A stretch of 64,000 nucleotides of DNA from Brevundimonas pishanensis (GTDB lineage: Bacteria; Pseudomonadota; Alphaproteobacteria; Caulobacterales; Caulobacteraceae), in the NCBI RefSeq assembly GCF_022750635.1, contig NZ_JAJKBG010000001.1, forward strand, positions 682,001-746,000, given 5' to 3'. The translations under genes were made by a program, and so were the position numbers. The notes under the pieces are model-generated. The model ran no database searches. It was not told the origin of the DNA and worked only from the letters and a program-made list of their open reading frames with translations. Each line of letters opens with the position of its first letter. Position 1 is the first letter of the stretch. Positions 45,701 through 54,195 of the stretch are shown here, piece after piece.

Positions 45701-47301
45701 TGGGCCAGCGGACGCGGCAGGGACGACAGCACCGCAGGCGGCGCATCGTCACCCATGGAGCCAACGGCTTCCTTGCCATCGCGCACCAGCGCATCAAGCA
45801 GCAGGTCGCAGTCTTCGCGGCTGAAACCGGCGGCGATCTGGCGACGGGTCAGGGCTTCGCCAGACGCAGCGCGCGGCTCCGGTCCCGGACCGATCAGCGG
45901 CTCCAGATCGACCATGTTGCCGATCCAGTCCTCATACGGATGGGCTTTGGCCAGAGCATCGACGGCTTCGTGCTCGTCATAGACGCGGGCGGTCTTGAGA
46001 TCGACGGCGATCAGCTTGCCCGGGCCGATGTGCAGGCGGCGCTTCACGCGACCTTCCGGCAGCGGCACGAGGCCCGCTTCGGAGCCAGCCAGCAGCAGAC
46101 CGTCGACGGTTTCAACCGCACGCAGCGGACGCAGGCCGTTGCGATCCTTGCCCGCCACAACCCAACGGCCATCGACGGCGCAGAGGGCGGCGGGGCCGTC
46201 CCACGGCTCCATCACGGCGTTGCAATAGGCATAAAGGGCGCGGTGCTCGGCCTTCATCACCATGTCGTCGGACGACCAGGCTTCGGGCACCAGTAGCGCC
46301 TTGGCCATGGGCGCAGGGCGACCGGCGCGGACCAGAACCTCGAACACGTTATCGAGCGCAGCAGAGTCCGAGCCACCCGGCTGGATGACCGGCTTCACCT
46401 CATGGTCGCGGTCGCCGAAGGCCGAGGCCGTCATGCGGATCTCGTGCGACTTCATCCAGTTGAGGTTGCCGTGCAGGGTGTTGATCTCGCCGTTATGGGC
46501 GAGCATCCGGAACGGCTGGGCCAGCTTCCATTCGGGGAAGGTGTTGGTCGAATAGCGCTGGTGGAACAGGGCATAGCCCGAGGCGACCAGCGGATCGGTC
46601 AGGTCCTCGTACAGCTGTCCCAGCAGTTCGGCGCGGACCATGCCCTTATAGACGATGGAGCGGGCCGACAGCGAACAGATGTAGCAGCCGTTCAGACCGG
46701 CTTGCTGAACGGCGGCCTCGATACGGCGGCGGCACAGATACAGTTCGCGTTCGACGGCCTCGCCATTGGTGTCGGCCTTGTAGAGAGCCTCCGGTACCGC
46801 CAGCATGATCTGTTCGATCTCGGGGCGGGTCTGTTCGGCGCGGGTACCGACGACCGAGAGATCGAGCGGCGTCTGACGCCAGCCATAGATGTAGAAGCCC
46901 GAGCGGATAGCCTCGGCCTCGACGATGGCGCGGGCGCGGTCTTGGGCGCCAAGGTCGGTGCGGGGCAAGAAGACCTGACCCACAGCAATCGGGCCGGGGC
47001 GCAGGGACTGGCCAACGGCTTTGACCTGAGCGGCAAAGAAGTCCTGAGGGACTTCGATCATGATACCCGCACCGTCGCCGGACAGGCCGTCGGCATCGAC
47101 CGCGCCACGGTGGGCCACGGCTTTCAGCGACTGGATGGCCATGTCCACGACTTCGCGGCGCGGCTTGCCGTCGATGGCGCAGACGAGGCCGACGCCGCAG
47201 GCGTCACGCTCGGAGTTTGGATCATAGGAACCGGCAGCGACCAGATCGGCACGCGCGGCTTCATACTGTTCCAGCCAGTTTTCGTTAGATTGTTGGCTCA
47301 T
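42760..47301 (-). CDS. gltB: Glutamate synthase (NADPH) large subunit
   Basis: It makes two glutamates from 2-oxoglutarate and glutamine with NADPH. The 1513-residue protein starts with a 34-residue propeptide; the glutaminase nucleophile Cys follows in DACGVGLV. The central and FMN domains carry the 3Fe-4S Cys pattern CLMVRQCHSNTC (C-x5-C-x4-C) near residue 1160. The C-terminal domain shows the Gly-rich beta-helix. gltD precedes it and overlaps by 4 bases (ATGA). Confidence 0.97.
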   Translation of the reverse strand: MSQQSNENWLEQYEAARADLVAAGSYDPNSERDACGVGLVCAIDGKPRREVVDMAIQSLKAVAHRGAVDADGLSGDGAGIMIEVPQDFFAAQVKAVGQSLRPGPIAVGQVFLPRTDLGAQDRARAIVEAEAIRSGFYIYGWRQTPLDLSVVGTRAEQTRPEIEQIMLAVPEALYKADTNGEAVERELYLCRRRIEAAVQQAGLNGCYICSLSARSIVYKGMVRAELLGQLYEDLTDPLVASGYALFHQRYSTNTFPEWKLAQPFRMLAHNGEINTLHGNLNWMKSHEIRMTASAFGDRDHEVKPVIQPGGSDSAALDNVFEVLVRAGRPAPMAKALLVPEAWSSDDMVMKAEHRALYAYCNAVMEPWDGPAALCAVDGRWVVAGKDRNGLRPLRAVETVDGLLLAGSEAGLVPLPEGRVKRRLHIGPGKLIAVDLKTARVYDEHEAVDALAKAHPYEDWIGNMVDLEPLIGPGPEPRAASGEALTRRQIAAGFSREDCDLLLDALVRDGKEAVGSMGDDAPPAVLSSLPRPLAHYFRQNFSQVTNPPIDPLRESGAMSLKTRFKNLGNILAHDEAQTDVFILDSPVLTTGMYERLLSVVADGSTTVIDCTYPVPAEGEEAGAGLRAALNRIREEAEAAARAGSTLIVLTDEKIGEDRLAAPMILATSGVHLRLTDAGLRTYCSIVVRSAETLDPHAFAVLVGVGATAVNPWLAQELFQERLERGFYGDMSLKDACLNYKKGIEAGLLKVLARKGISIISAYRGGCEFEILGLSRALAAEFFPNASSRISGIGLAGLERAALQRHKTAFAPEKAPSPSMGGFFRIRAGGEVHGHDAKTIHLLQDATNRGDYKRFKQYSAAVAEQADLSLRDLLDFKEGLKPVQLHEVESVSDIRKRFLSQAMSLGALSPEAHETLNIAMNRMGARAVSGEGGEDPARYVPRPNGDNANSAVKQVASGRFGVTAEYLNQCREIEIKVAQGAKPGEGGQLPGFKVTEFIGKMRHAVPGTTLISPPPHHDIYSIEDLAQLIYDLKAINPDAKVTVKLVSSTGIGAIASGVAKAKADAILIAGHNGGTGASPQTSIKHAGMPWEIGLAEAHQVLSLNHLRSSVSLRTDGGIRTGRDVVIAALLGAEEYGIGTAGLIAMGCLMVRQCHSNTCPVGVCSQDERLRAKFTGTPDKVVNLFSFIAEEVREILASIGARTIDEIVGHTDLLRQVRRGGSHLDDLDLNPLLMKVDVDRPGRLADKHRKEIDESLDAQVLKDAQSFLQSGQTLELSYPLKNTQRTVGAGLSSAIVRKYGPQGPQGRLTLKLEGIAGQSFGAFATKGLILDVTGEVNDYVGKGLSGGEIRVRPYQWRENQQVCGNTTMYGATSGRLFVAGAAGERFAVRNSGAEAVVEGLGAHGCEYMTGGRVVVLGPTGWNLAAGMSGGELFVLDPENRAQQALNGDLSAIAAMSAEAASRLKELVEAHYAATRSPLAERLLGDWTNSLKTFIRIVPQTVKAAEEVALTQEAISA

Positions 47302-48725
47302 GCTGCGGCTTCCTCGGTACGCGCGCGCAGATAACGGTCGATTTCGGCAGCGGCGTCCTGACCGTCGCGCACGGCCCAGACGACGAGGGAGGCACCACGC
47401 ACGGCGTCCCCTGCGGCGAACACACCATCAAGGCTGGTGGCGAAACCGCCACGGGCGACTTGAATGGTGTTCCAGCGGGACATCTCCAGCGAGGCGTCCA
47501 TCTGCTCTGCAAAGTTTTCAGGCTCGAAGCCCAGCGCCTCGATCACCAAATCGGCGGGGATGTCGAAATCGCTGTCGGCAACCGGCACGATCTCGCGACG
47601 GCCACCGGCACCGGCTTCGGACAGGGCCATGCGCTGGGCGCGGACGGCGTTGATCGCCTCGCCCTTGGACATGAGCGCCTTGGGCGCAGCCAGCCATTCG
47701 AAGGTGACGCCTTCTTCCTCGGCGTTCTGCATCTCGCGGGCGCTGCCCGGCATGTTGGCGCGGTCACGGCGATACAGGCAGGTGACGCTGCTGGCCCCCT
47801 GACGGATGGCGGTGCGGACGCAGTCCATGGCCGTATCGCCCCCGCCGACCACAACGACCTTTTTGCCCGTGGCGGTATCGGCTTCGATCGCATCGCCGAG
47901 GTCGCGCTTGTTCTGCGCAATCAGGAAGTCGAGCGCGGGCAGGGCGTCATCCGGGCCACAACCCGGAATAGAAAGACGGCGGGCCTGATAGACGCCCATG
48001 GCTAGCAGCACGGCATCATGCTGGCCGCGCAGTTCGTCCATCGAAATGTCGGTGCCGACCGAGGTGTTGAGCACGAACTTCACGCCACCTTCGACCAAGC
48101 GGTCGATGCGGCGCTGGACAACATATTTCTCCAGCTTGAAGCCGGGGATGCCGTACATCAGAAGGCCGCCGGCGCGGTCGTGACGGTCATAGACGGTGAC
48201 CTGATAACCTGCGCTGCGCAGACGATCGGCGGCGGCAAGGCCCGCAGGACCAGCGCCCACAATGGCGACGGACTGGCCGCGCTCGGCCACGGGGCGGATC
48301 GGTTCGACCCAGCCGTTCTCGAATGCCTGATCGGCGATCCATGCCTCGACCGAGCCGATGGTCACGCCATCCCAGCCCGATTGTTGAAGGGTGCATGCGC
48401 CTTCGCACAGGCGGTCCTGCGGGCAGATGCGGCCGCAGATCTCGGGCATGGTCGATGTCAGCGACGCTGTTTTCCAAGCCTCGCGCAGATCACCATCTGC
48501 CGACAGGGCCAGCCAGTCCGGAATATTATTCTGGAGCGGGCAGGCATTCTGACAGAAGGGCACGCCACAGTCGGTGCAGCGCGACGCCTGTTTCTGACCG
48601 GTTTCCGCGTTCGGTTTGAGCGTGATCTCGTTGAAATCACGCACGCGATCAGTCGCGGCCTGCTTTGGCAGGGAGCGAGCTTGAACTAGGAAACCACCGG
48701 GATTGGAACGACCACCTTTTTGCAT
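47298..48725 (-). CDS. gltD: Glutamate synthase (NADPH) small subunit
   Basis: This subunit is the electron-transfer partner of GltB, passing electrons from NADPH through FAD and 4Fe-4S clusters. The 475-residue protein has N-terminal Fe-S Cys patterns (CTDCGVPFCQNAC and CGRICPQDRLCEGAC), the FAD motif GAGPAGLAAADRL and the NADPH motif GGGDTAMDCVRTA. The ATG at 48725 is chosen; a GTG two codons earlier is also possible. The order gltD-gltB is transcribed from the minus strand. Confidence 0.96.
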   Translation of the reverse strand: MQKGGRSNPGGFLVQARSLPKQAATDRVRDFNEITLKPNAETGQKQASRCTDCGVPFCQNACPLQNNIPDWLALSADGDLREAWKTASLTSTMPEICGRICPQDRLCEGACTLQQSGWDGVTIGSVEAWIADQAFENGWVEPIRPVAERGQSVAIVGAGPAGLAAADRLRSAGYQVTVYDRHDRAGGLLMYGIPGFKLEKYVVQRRIDRLVEGGVKFVLNTSVGTDISMDELRGQHDAVLLAMGVYQARRLSIPGCGPDDALPALDFLIAQNKRDLGDAIEADTATGKKVVVVGGGDTAMDCVRTAIRQGASSVTCLYRRDRANMPGSAREMQNAEEEGVTFEWLAAPKALMSKGEAINAVRAQRMALSEAGAGGRREIVPVADSDFDIPADLVIEALGFEPENFAEQMDASLEMSRWNTIQVARGGFATSLDGVFAAGDAVRGASLVVWAVRDGQDAAAEIDRYLRARTEEAAA

Positions 48726-49021
48726 CTGCACATTTTGGCCGCTAACCCGCGTTATCGCAAATATTTTTCCCGATTATCCGTTTTTTTTCGACCAAAGTGC
48801 ATAACGGATGCAGAATGCGAACGATTGTCAGAAATTATTTTCTATGTCGTTTTGCGATGCGGCATGAATAAAGCAAGGCTTTCGCTGTTATGCGATGAAG
48901 CTTGCCAAACAGCGTTTCGCGGCTTTGTGAACCTATGGCTGTAGTGGCCTCTATGGAACGCCTCTCCTGTGGTTGTGTTGTCCCTTAACGACGTTCAGGG
49001 CCGACATAGAGCGAGGGCGAC
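48726..49021. other. Intergenic region between gltD and the quinoprotein dehydrogenase gene
   Basis: About 296 bases, noticeably AT-rich from 48740 to 48860. It contains a short palindrome AGAAA-TTAT-TTTCT (48830-48843) and a TTAAC half-site at 48986, but no clear gene. It should hold the divergent promoters of gltDB and the dehydrogenase. Confidence 0.5.
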
Positions 49022-51460
49022 ATGGCGAGTATTGAAAAGGGCCGCGGGATCGGGGCCAGCTTGACGCGTATCCTGGGGGTGGTGATCGGCCTGATAGGTC
49101 TGACGCTGGTCATTGGCGGCGCGCAACTCATGATGATTGGCGGGTCCGCCTATTATCTGGTCACCGGCATACTGATGGTCCTCAGCGGACTGTTGATGGT
49201 CATGCTGCGGCTCAGCGGAGCCTTGCTTTACACACTCGTGGTTCTGGGAACGATCCTCTGGGCCGTTTGGGAAGTCGGCCTGAACGGTTGGGCGCTTGTC
49301 CCGCGGGTTATTGCCCCGATGGTCTTGTTGTTCTTCGTCATTCTGTCGATGGGGGCCCTCAAGCGTGATGGCGGTGGACGCCTCGTTCGTATGGGTCTGG
49401 CGGGTTGGGTTCTGGTGCTGCTGGTTGGGGGCGGCGTCGTGGTTGCCAACAATCGCGCAGGGGTCATGAACCCTGTTCCGTCCGCTGGACAGTCGCTGGT
49501 AGGCGATCCGGCCATGGCCAAGGTGGGTTCGGACTGGCCCGCATGGGGCGGCAGCGACAGCGCACAACGCTATTCACCGCTCAGCCAGATCACGCGGGAA
49601 AATGTCAAAGATCTCAAGAGGGCTTGGACCTTCCGAACGGGCGATTTGCCGCAAGAACGCTGGGGCGCGGAAACCACGCCTCTGAAGATCGGCGACACGC
49701 TTTATCTCTGCTCGGCCCGCAACAAGCTGTTCGCGGTGGATGCAGCGACCGGAAGGCAAAAGTGGACCTATGATCCGCGCGTTTCGGACGAGCAAATCCC
49801 GTATACCGCCGCCTGCCGTGGTGTGACCTATTACGCTGTTCCCAATGCCGACGCTGCACAGCCCTGTGCAACGCGCATCATTGAAGGGACGCTGGACGGA
49901 CGACTGGTCGCCGTCGACGCCCGCACCGGCACCCCCTGTCAGGACTTTGGTACCAATGGTGCGGTCAGCATCAAGCACGGCATGGGCGATCCCTATCCGG
50001 GCATGGTGTCGATCACTTCGGCACCTGTGATCGTGCGCGGCATCGTCGTGACCGGCCATCAGGTTTTAGATGGCCAAAAGCGCTGGAACGCGTCCGGTGT
50101 CATTCAGGGCTTTGATGCTGTCACCGGCCAGCTGCGTTTCGCCTGGGACATGATGCGTCCCGACATTACGACCCTGCCGCCTACTGGCGAGACCTATACG
50201 CCTGGCACCCCCAACATGTGGACTACGGCCACGGCGGACGAGGCACTCGGCTTGGTGTTCCTGCCCATGGGTAACTCGGCAGCGGACTATTATTCAGGCG
50301 AGCGCCGCCCAGCCGAGAATGAATATTCGACCTCGCTGGTGGCGCTGGATGTGACGACGGGCAAGCCGCGCTGGCATTTCCAGACCGTGCACAAGGACGT
50401 CTGGGATTATGACCTTGGCTCGCAGGCGACGCTGGTCGATATGCCGGTTGGTGGTCAGACTGTTCCGGCAGTGATCCTGCCGTCCAAACAGGGCGACATC
50501 TATGTGCTGGATCGCCGGACGGGTCAGCCCCTTCACGAGGTTGAAAACATCAAGGTGCCGCAAGGCGGGGTCGAGCCCGCTCAACGCACCCCGACCCAAC
50601 CCACGTCGAAATTCCATACCCTGCGTAAGCCCGATCTGACCGAGCGGGACATGTGGGGCATGTCGCCCATCGACCAGATGTACTGCCGTATCCAATACCG
50701 TCAGTCGGCCTATGAGGGCTTCTTCACGCCGCCGACGGCCGACAAATACTGGATCCAGTATCCGGGCTATAATGGTGGTTCGGACTGGGGCGGTATCGCC
50801 ATCGATCCGGTGCGCGGTGTGATCGTTGCCAACTATAACGATATGCCGAACCACAACCGTCTGGTGCCCCGCGCCAAGGCAGACGAACTGGGCTGGTTCC
50901 CACGTGACGATCCCCGCTACATCGAGCGCGAGAAGGAAGCCGCCAACCGCGGTGGTAGCCTGACCAAGTCCAAGGCTGAAGGCGCTGGCGATCCGCAGAT
51001 CGGCGTGCCTTATGCGATTGACGTGAATGCCGGCTGGCGCGTGAAGTTTACGGGTTTGCTGTGCAAGCAGCCGCCCTATGGTGGCATCCGCACCATCGAC
51101 CTGCGCACGGGCAAGACCCTGTGGGACCGCGCCTTTGGCACCGCCCGCAAGAATGGGCCGTTCGGCATTCCGTCCATGCTTCCGGTTGAGATCGGCACGC
51201 CCAACAACGGCGGCTCGGTAGTCACGGCAGGCGGTTTGATCTTCATCGCTGCGGCGACCGATGATCTGATCCGCGCCATCGACATCGAGACGGGCAAGAC
51301 TGTCTGGCAGGACGTGCTGCCCGCCGGTGGCCAGGCCAATCCGATGATCTACGAGGAGAATGGCCGTCAGTATCTGGTCATCATGGCCGGTGGTCACCAC
51401 TTCATGGAGACCCCGCGCGGTGACTATGTGATCGCTTATGCTCTGCCCCAGAGGGGCTGA
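49022..51460 (+). CDS. Membrane-bound PQQ-dependent dehydrogenase, glucose/quinate type
   Basis: This 812-residue protein has about five N-terminal membrane helices (residues 10-145) and then a quinoprotein beta-propeller. Repeats include SDWPAWGGSDSAQRYSPLSQI, TLYLCSARNKLFAVDAATG and LVALDVTTGKPRWHFQ. It resembles membrane glucose dehydrogenase, which oxidises sugars or sugar acids in the periplasm and passes electrons to quinone. The actual substrate is unknown. No PQQ biosynthesis genes are in this window, so PQQ must come from elsewhere in the genome or from outside. Confidence 0.9.
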   Translation: MASIEKGRGIGASLTRILGVVIGLIGLTLVIGGAQLMMIGGSAYYLVTGILMVLSGLLMVMLRLSGALLYTLVVLGTILWAVWEVGLNGWALVPRVIAPMVLLFFVILSMGALKRDGGGRLVRMGLAGWVLVLLVGGGVVVANNRAGVMNPVPSAGQSLVGDPAMAKVGSDWPAWGGSDSAQRYSPLSQITRENVKDLKRAWTFRTGDLPQERWGAETTPLKIGDTLYLCSARNKLFAVDAATGRQKWTYDPRVSDEQIPYTAACRGVTYYAVPNADAAQPCATRIIEGTLDGRLVAVDARTGTPCQDFGTNGAVSIKHGMGDPYPGMVSITSAPVIVRGIVVTGHQVLDGQKRWNASGVIQGFDAVTGQLRFAWDMMRPDITTLPPTGETYTPGTPNMWTTATADEALGLVFLPMGNSAADYYSGERRPAENEYSTSLVALDVTTGKPRWHFQTVHKDVWDYDLGSQATLVDMPVGGQTVPAVILPSKQGDIYVLDRRTGQPLHEVENIKVPQGGVEPAQRTPTQPTSKFHTLRKPDLTERDMWGMSPIDQMYCRIQYRQSAYEGFFTPPTADKYWIQYPGYNGGSDWGGIAIDPVRGVIVANYNDMPNHNRLVPRAKADELGWFPRDDPRYIEREKEAANRGGSLTKSKAEGAGDPQIGVPYAIDVNAGWRVKFTGLLCKQPPYGGIRTIDLRTGKTLWDRAFGTARKNGPFGIPSMLPVEIGTPNNGGSVVTAGGLIFIAAATDDLIRAIDIETGKTVWQDVLPAGGQANPMIYEENGRQYLVIMAGGHHFMETPRGDYVIAYALPQRG

Positions 51461-51480
51461 GCATAAGCTTGGGTTTTTAG

Positions 51481-51513
51481 TGGCCTACCGCCCTAACGGG
51501 CTACTTGAGGCCA
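51481..51513 (+). repeat. REP-like structured palindrome, copy D (short form)
   Basis: The outer arms TGGCCT / AGGCCA enclose the conserved A-CCG and CTACTTG internal-loop motifs and an apical GCCC-TAAC-GGGC stem. The arms differ from the other copies but pair perfectly. It starts 20 bases after the dehydrogenase stop. Confidence 0.75.
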
Positions 51514-51522
51514 TTGTTAGTC

Positions 51523-51552
51523 CCCCTATCGCCCTTCGGGCTGCTTGAGGGG
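51523..51552 (+). repeat. REP-like structured palindrome, copy E (short form)
   Basis: The outer arms CCCCT / AGGGG enclose the A-TCG and CTGCTTG internal-loop motifs and an apical GCCC-TTC-GGGC stem. It lies 9 bases after copy D in the same orientation, so D and E form a tandem pair. Confidence 0.75.
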
Positions 51553-51571
51553 CGTTAAGGTGTGAACATAG

Positions 51572-51603
51572 GAAAGGCCGGAGTTTCGCTCCGGCCTTTT
51601 TCT
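51572..51603. terminator. Bidirectional terminator between the dehydrogenase and proA
   Basis: AAAGGCCGGAG / CTCCGGCCTTT form an 11-bp stem with a 5-nt loop. A T run follows on the plus strand (TTTTTCT). On the minus strand it is followed by TTTCC, a weaker tract. It sits between convergent genes. Confidence 0.9.
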
Positions 51604-51616
51604 GTGGTGTCTGGGA

Positions 51617-52882
51617 TTACGGGCGGGTCTGGCCTTGGCCTCGGACCACATATTTGAAGGTTGTCAGTTGCTCGGCACCGACGGGGCCGCGGGCGTGCAT
51701 GCGGCCGGTGGCGATGCCAATCTCGCCACCAAAGCCGAACTCGCCTCCGTCGGCATATTGGGTCGAGGCGTTGTGGACGACGATGGCGCTGTCCACACGG
51801 TTCAGGAATGTTGCAGCGGCGTCGGCATCATTGGTGATGATCGCCTCGGTATGGCCCGAACCGTAGGTTTCGATGTGTCTGATAGCGTGGTCGATATCAT
51901 CGACGATGCCCACGGTAATCACCGGCGCGAGGTATTCGGTGGACCAGTCCTCGTTGGATGCCGGGACCATTTCGGGGACGATGGCGCGGGCCTTCTCGCC
52001 GCCGCGCAACTCGCAGCCCTTGGCCGACAGGTCTGCTGCAATCAGCGGAAGCAGTTCAGGGGCGACGGCCTCGTCGATCAGCAGGGTTTCGGTCGCGCCG
52101 CACACCGACACGCGGCGCATCTTGGCGTTCACGACTATAGCGCGGGCCATGTCGGCATTGGCACCGGAGTGGACATAGGTGTGGTTCATGCCCTCGAGAT
52201 GGGACAGGACCGCCACGCGCGCCTCGGCCTGAACGCGACCCACGAGGCTCTTGCCGCCACGCGGGACGATCAGGTCGATAGTGCCTTCAAGTCCGGAAAG
52301 CATCAGGCCGACAGCGGCACGGTCGGGCGTATCGACCAGTTGAACGGCATCGGCGGGCAGGCCCGCCTCCTCCAGTGCTTCTCCGATCAGCACAGCGATG
52401 GCCAGCGACGACTGGAGGCAGTCCGAGCCACAACGCAGGATGGCCGCATTGCCCGAGCGGATGCACAGGGCGGCGGCATCGGCGGTCACATTGGGGCGGC
52501 TCTCATAGATGATGCCCAGCACACCAATGGGGGTACGCACGCGGGCGATATCCAGCCCGTTGACGGGGGCGGTCCAGCGCTCCGTCTCGATGCCCAGCGG
52601 GTCCTGAACGCCCGCGATGATCTCGACCGCAGAGGCGATGCCTTCAACACGGGCGGGGTTTAGCGCCAGACGATCCAGCAGGGCCTCGCTCATGCCGTTG
52701 GCGCGACCGGCATCGAGGTCGCGTTGGTTGGCGGCAAGGATCGGCTCGACGTTGGCGCGCAGCTTTTGCGCCAGCAGTTCCAGCGCGCGGGTGCGGGTTT
52801 GTGGTGTGGCTTCGCGCAAGGCACGGGCGGCGGCGCGGGCGCGCTGGCCACGGGCCAGCATGGCTTGGGTCAGGTCGCTCAT
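51617..52882 (-). CDS. proA: Gamma-glutamyl phosphate reductase
   Basis: It reduces gamma-glutamyl phosphate to glutamate semialdehyde in proline synthesis. The 421-residue aldehyde-dehydrogenase-fold protein has the catalytic Cys region RRVSVCGATETLLID and the NADP-binding region SGNAAILRCGSD. The ATG at 52882 follows the proB stop by one base (TGA-A-ATG), so proB-proA are translationally coupled. The longer frame adds 13 residues that overlap proB. Confidence 0.96.
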   Translation of the reverse strand: MSDLTQAMLARGQRARAAARALREATPQTRTRALELLAQKLRANVEPILAANQRDLDAGRANGMSEALLDRLALNPARVEGIASAVEIIAGVQDPLGIETERWTAPVNGLDIARVRTPIGVLGIIYESRPNVTADAAALCIRSGNAAILRCGSDCLQSSLAIAVLIGEALEEAGLPADAVQLVDTPDRAAVGLMLSGLEGTIDLIVPRGGKSLVGRVQAEARVAVLSHLEGMNHTYVHSGANADMARAIVVNAKMRRVSVCGATETLLIDEAVAPELLPLIAADLSAKGCELRGGEKARAIVPEMVPASNEDWSTEYLAPVITVGIVDDIDHAIRHIETYGSGHTEAIITNDADAAATFLNRVDSAIVVHNASTQYADGGEFGFGGEIGIATGRMHARGPVGAEQLTTFKYVVRGQGQTRP

Positions 52883-52883
52883 T

Positions 52884-54065
52884 TCAGGGTTCCAGAACCA
52901 GGTCGTTGCGGTGGACCACAACCGACGGGCCGCGATAGCCGATCAGTTGTTCGATATCGTCCGAGTGGTGGCCCTTGATGCGGGCCACATCGTCATGCGG
53001 GTAGTTGATCAGGCCGACGCCGAGGCGTGTGCCTGCGGTGTCGACCAGACGCACGCTGTCGCCCTTTTCAAAGCGGCCCTTCACGGCCACCACGCCCGAC
53101 GGCAGCAGGCTCTTGCCTGCTTGCAGGGCGCGCACGGCTCCCTCATCCAGCGTCAGGCTTCCGGCGGGGGCGACACTGCCCGCGATCCATTGTTTCCATG
53201 CGGCCATGGGCGACGATGAGGGGCGGAACAGGGTCGCCTTAGCCCCGTCACGTAATGCCTTAAGCGGGTGACGGTTGAGCCCCGAGGCAATGATAGTGGC
53301 ACAGCCTGCCGATCCGGCGATCTGAACAGCGGCCAGCTTGGTGGCCATGCCGCCCGTTCCGACGCCCGCGTCGGCATTGGCTCCTGTGCCCATGGACAGG
53401 ATGTCCGGCGTCAGGCGCTCGATGAACTCCAGATGGCGGGCATCGGGATTACGGCGCGGGTCAGCAGTATAAAGGCCATCCACGTCCGACAGCAGGATCA
53501 GCAGATCACCCTGTGCCAGTTGGGCGGTGCGGGCGGCCAGTCGGTCGTTGTCGCCGTAGCGGATTTCCTCGGTGGTGACGGTGTCGTTCTCGTTCACCAC
53601 GGGGATGATGCCGTGATGCAGCAGGGCCTGAGCCGTGGCGCGGGCGTTTAGCCAGCGGCGACGGCGCTCGGTATCATCTCGGGTCAGAAGGATTTGGCCG
53701 GCCAGCACGTCGTGCGGTGCCAGCGCCTCTTCCCATGCCTTCATCAGCAGGCTTTGGCCCACGGCGGCAGCGGCCTGTTTGTCGGCCAGCTTTTTCGGGT
53801 CGGTCTGGATGCGGGCGCGGCCCAGTGCGACAGCCCCCGAGGAGACGATGATCACCTCGCGACCCTCGGCGCGAAGGTCGGCGATGTCCTCGGCCAGAGC
53901 GGCCATCCATGCGCGGTTGGCCTCCTTGCGACGGGGGTCGAACACCAGCGACGAGCCGATCTTGAGGACGATGCGGCGGGCCTGATCCAGCGCAGCCTGA
54001 GGCGACGTCGCGCTCAGGGCAACGGCGGCAGGCTCGGCGGGGCGGTGTTCTTCTGTCAGGGTCAC
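52884..54065 (-). CDS. proB: Glutamate 5-kinase
   Basis: This is the first committed step of proline synthesis, phosphorylating glutamate. The 393-residue protein starts at GTG and has an amino-acid kinase domain (RIVLKIGSSLVF, IIVSSGAVALGRARI, NENDTVTTEEI) and a C-terminal PUA domain. An N-terminal extension of about 28 residues precedes the usual kinase start; its role is unknown and the true start might be downstream. It is the first gene of proBA, with no obgE upstream in this window. Confidence 0.94.
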   Translation of the reverse strand: MTLTEEHRPAEPAAVALSATSPQAALDQARRIVLKIGSSLVFDPRRKEANRAWMAALAEDIADLRAEGREVIIVSSGAVALGRARIQTDPKKLADKQAAAAVGQSLLMKAWEEALAPHDVLAGQILLTRDDTERRRRWLNARATAQALLHHGIIPVVNENDTVTTEEIRYGDNDRLAARTAQLAQGDLLILLSDVDGLYTADPRRNPDARHLEFIERLTPDILSMGTGANADAGVGTGGMATKLAAVQIAGSAGCATIIASGLNRHPLKALRDGAKATLFRPSSSPMAAWKQWIAGSVAPAGSLTLDEGAVRALQAGKSLLPSGVVAVKGRFEKGDSVRLVDTAGTRLGVGLINYPHDDVARIKGHHSDDIEQLIGYRGPSVVVHRNDLVLEP

Positions 54066-54138
54066 GCTTCTTGACTAATGCCGAAGTATCTTCGCGTCAT
54101 TAGTCCTGAGGCGGAAAAGTTTCGAAACAGGGCCATAA

Positions 54139-54172
54139 AAACGCCCGACGGAGAATATTCCGTCGGGCGTTG
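54139..54172 (-). terminator. Intrinsic terminator of the RND operon
   Basis: The perfect 13-bp stem AACGCCCGACGGA / TCCGTCGGGCGTT has a 6-nt loop. On the minus strand it runs into TTTTTATGG. It is about 24 bases past the outer-membrane-factor stop. Confidence 0.92.
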
Positions 54173-54195
54173 GTCTTTTAACCGCAGGGCGGAGC

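Noticed and set aside
48720-48944. A 74-codon frame upstream of the dehydrogenase gene
   Set aside because: No Shine-Dalgarno and an AT-rich, promoter-like sequence; the Cys- and Phe-rich product matches nothing I know.
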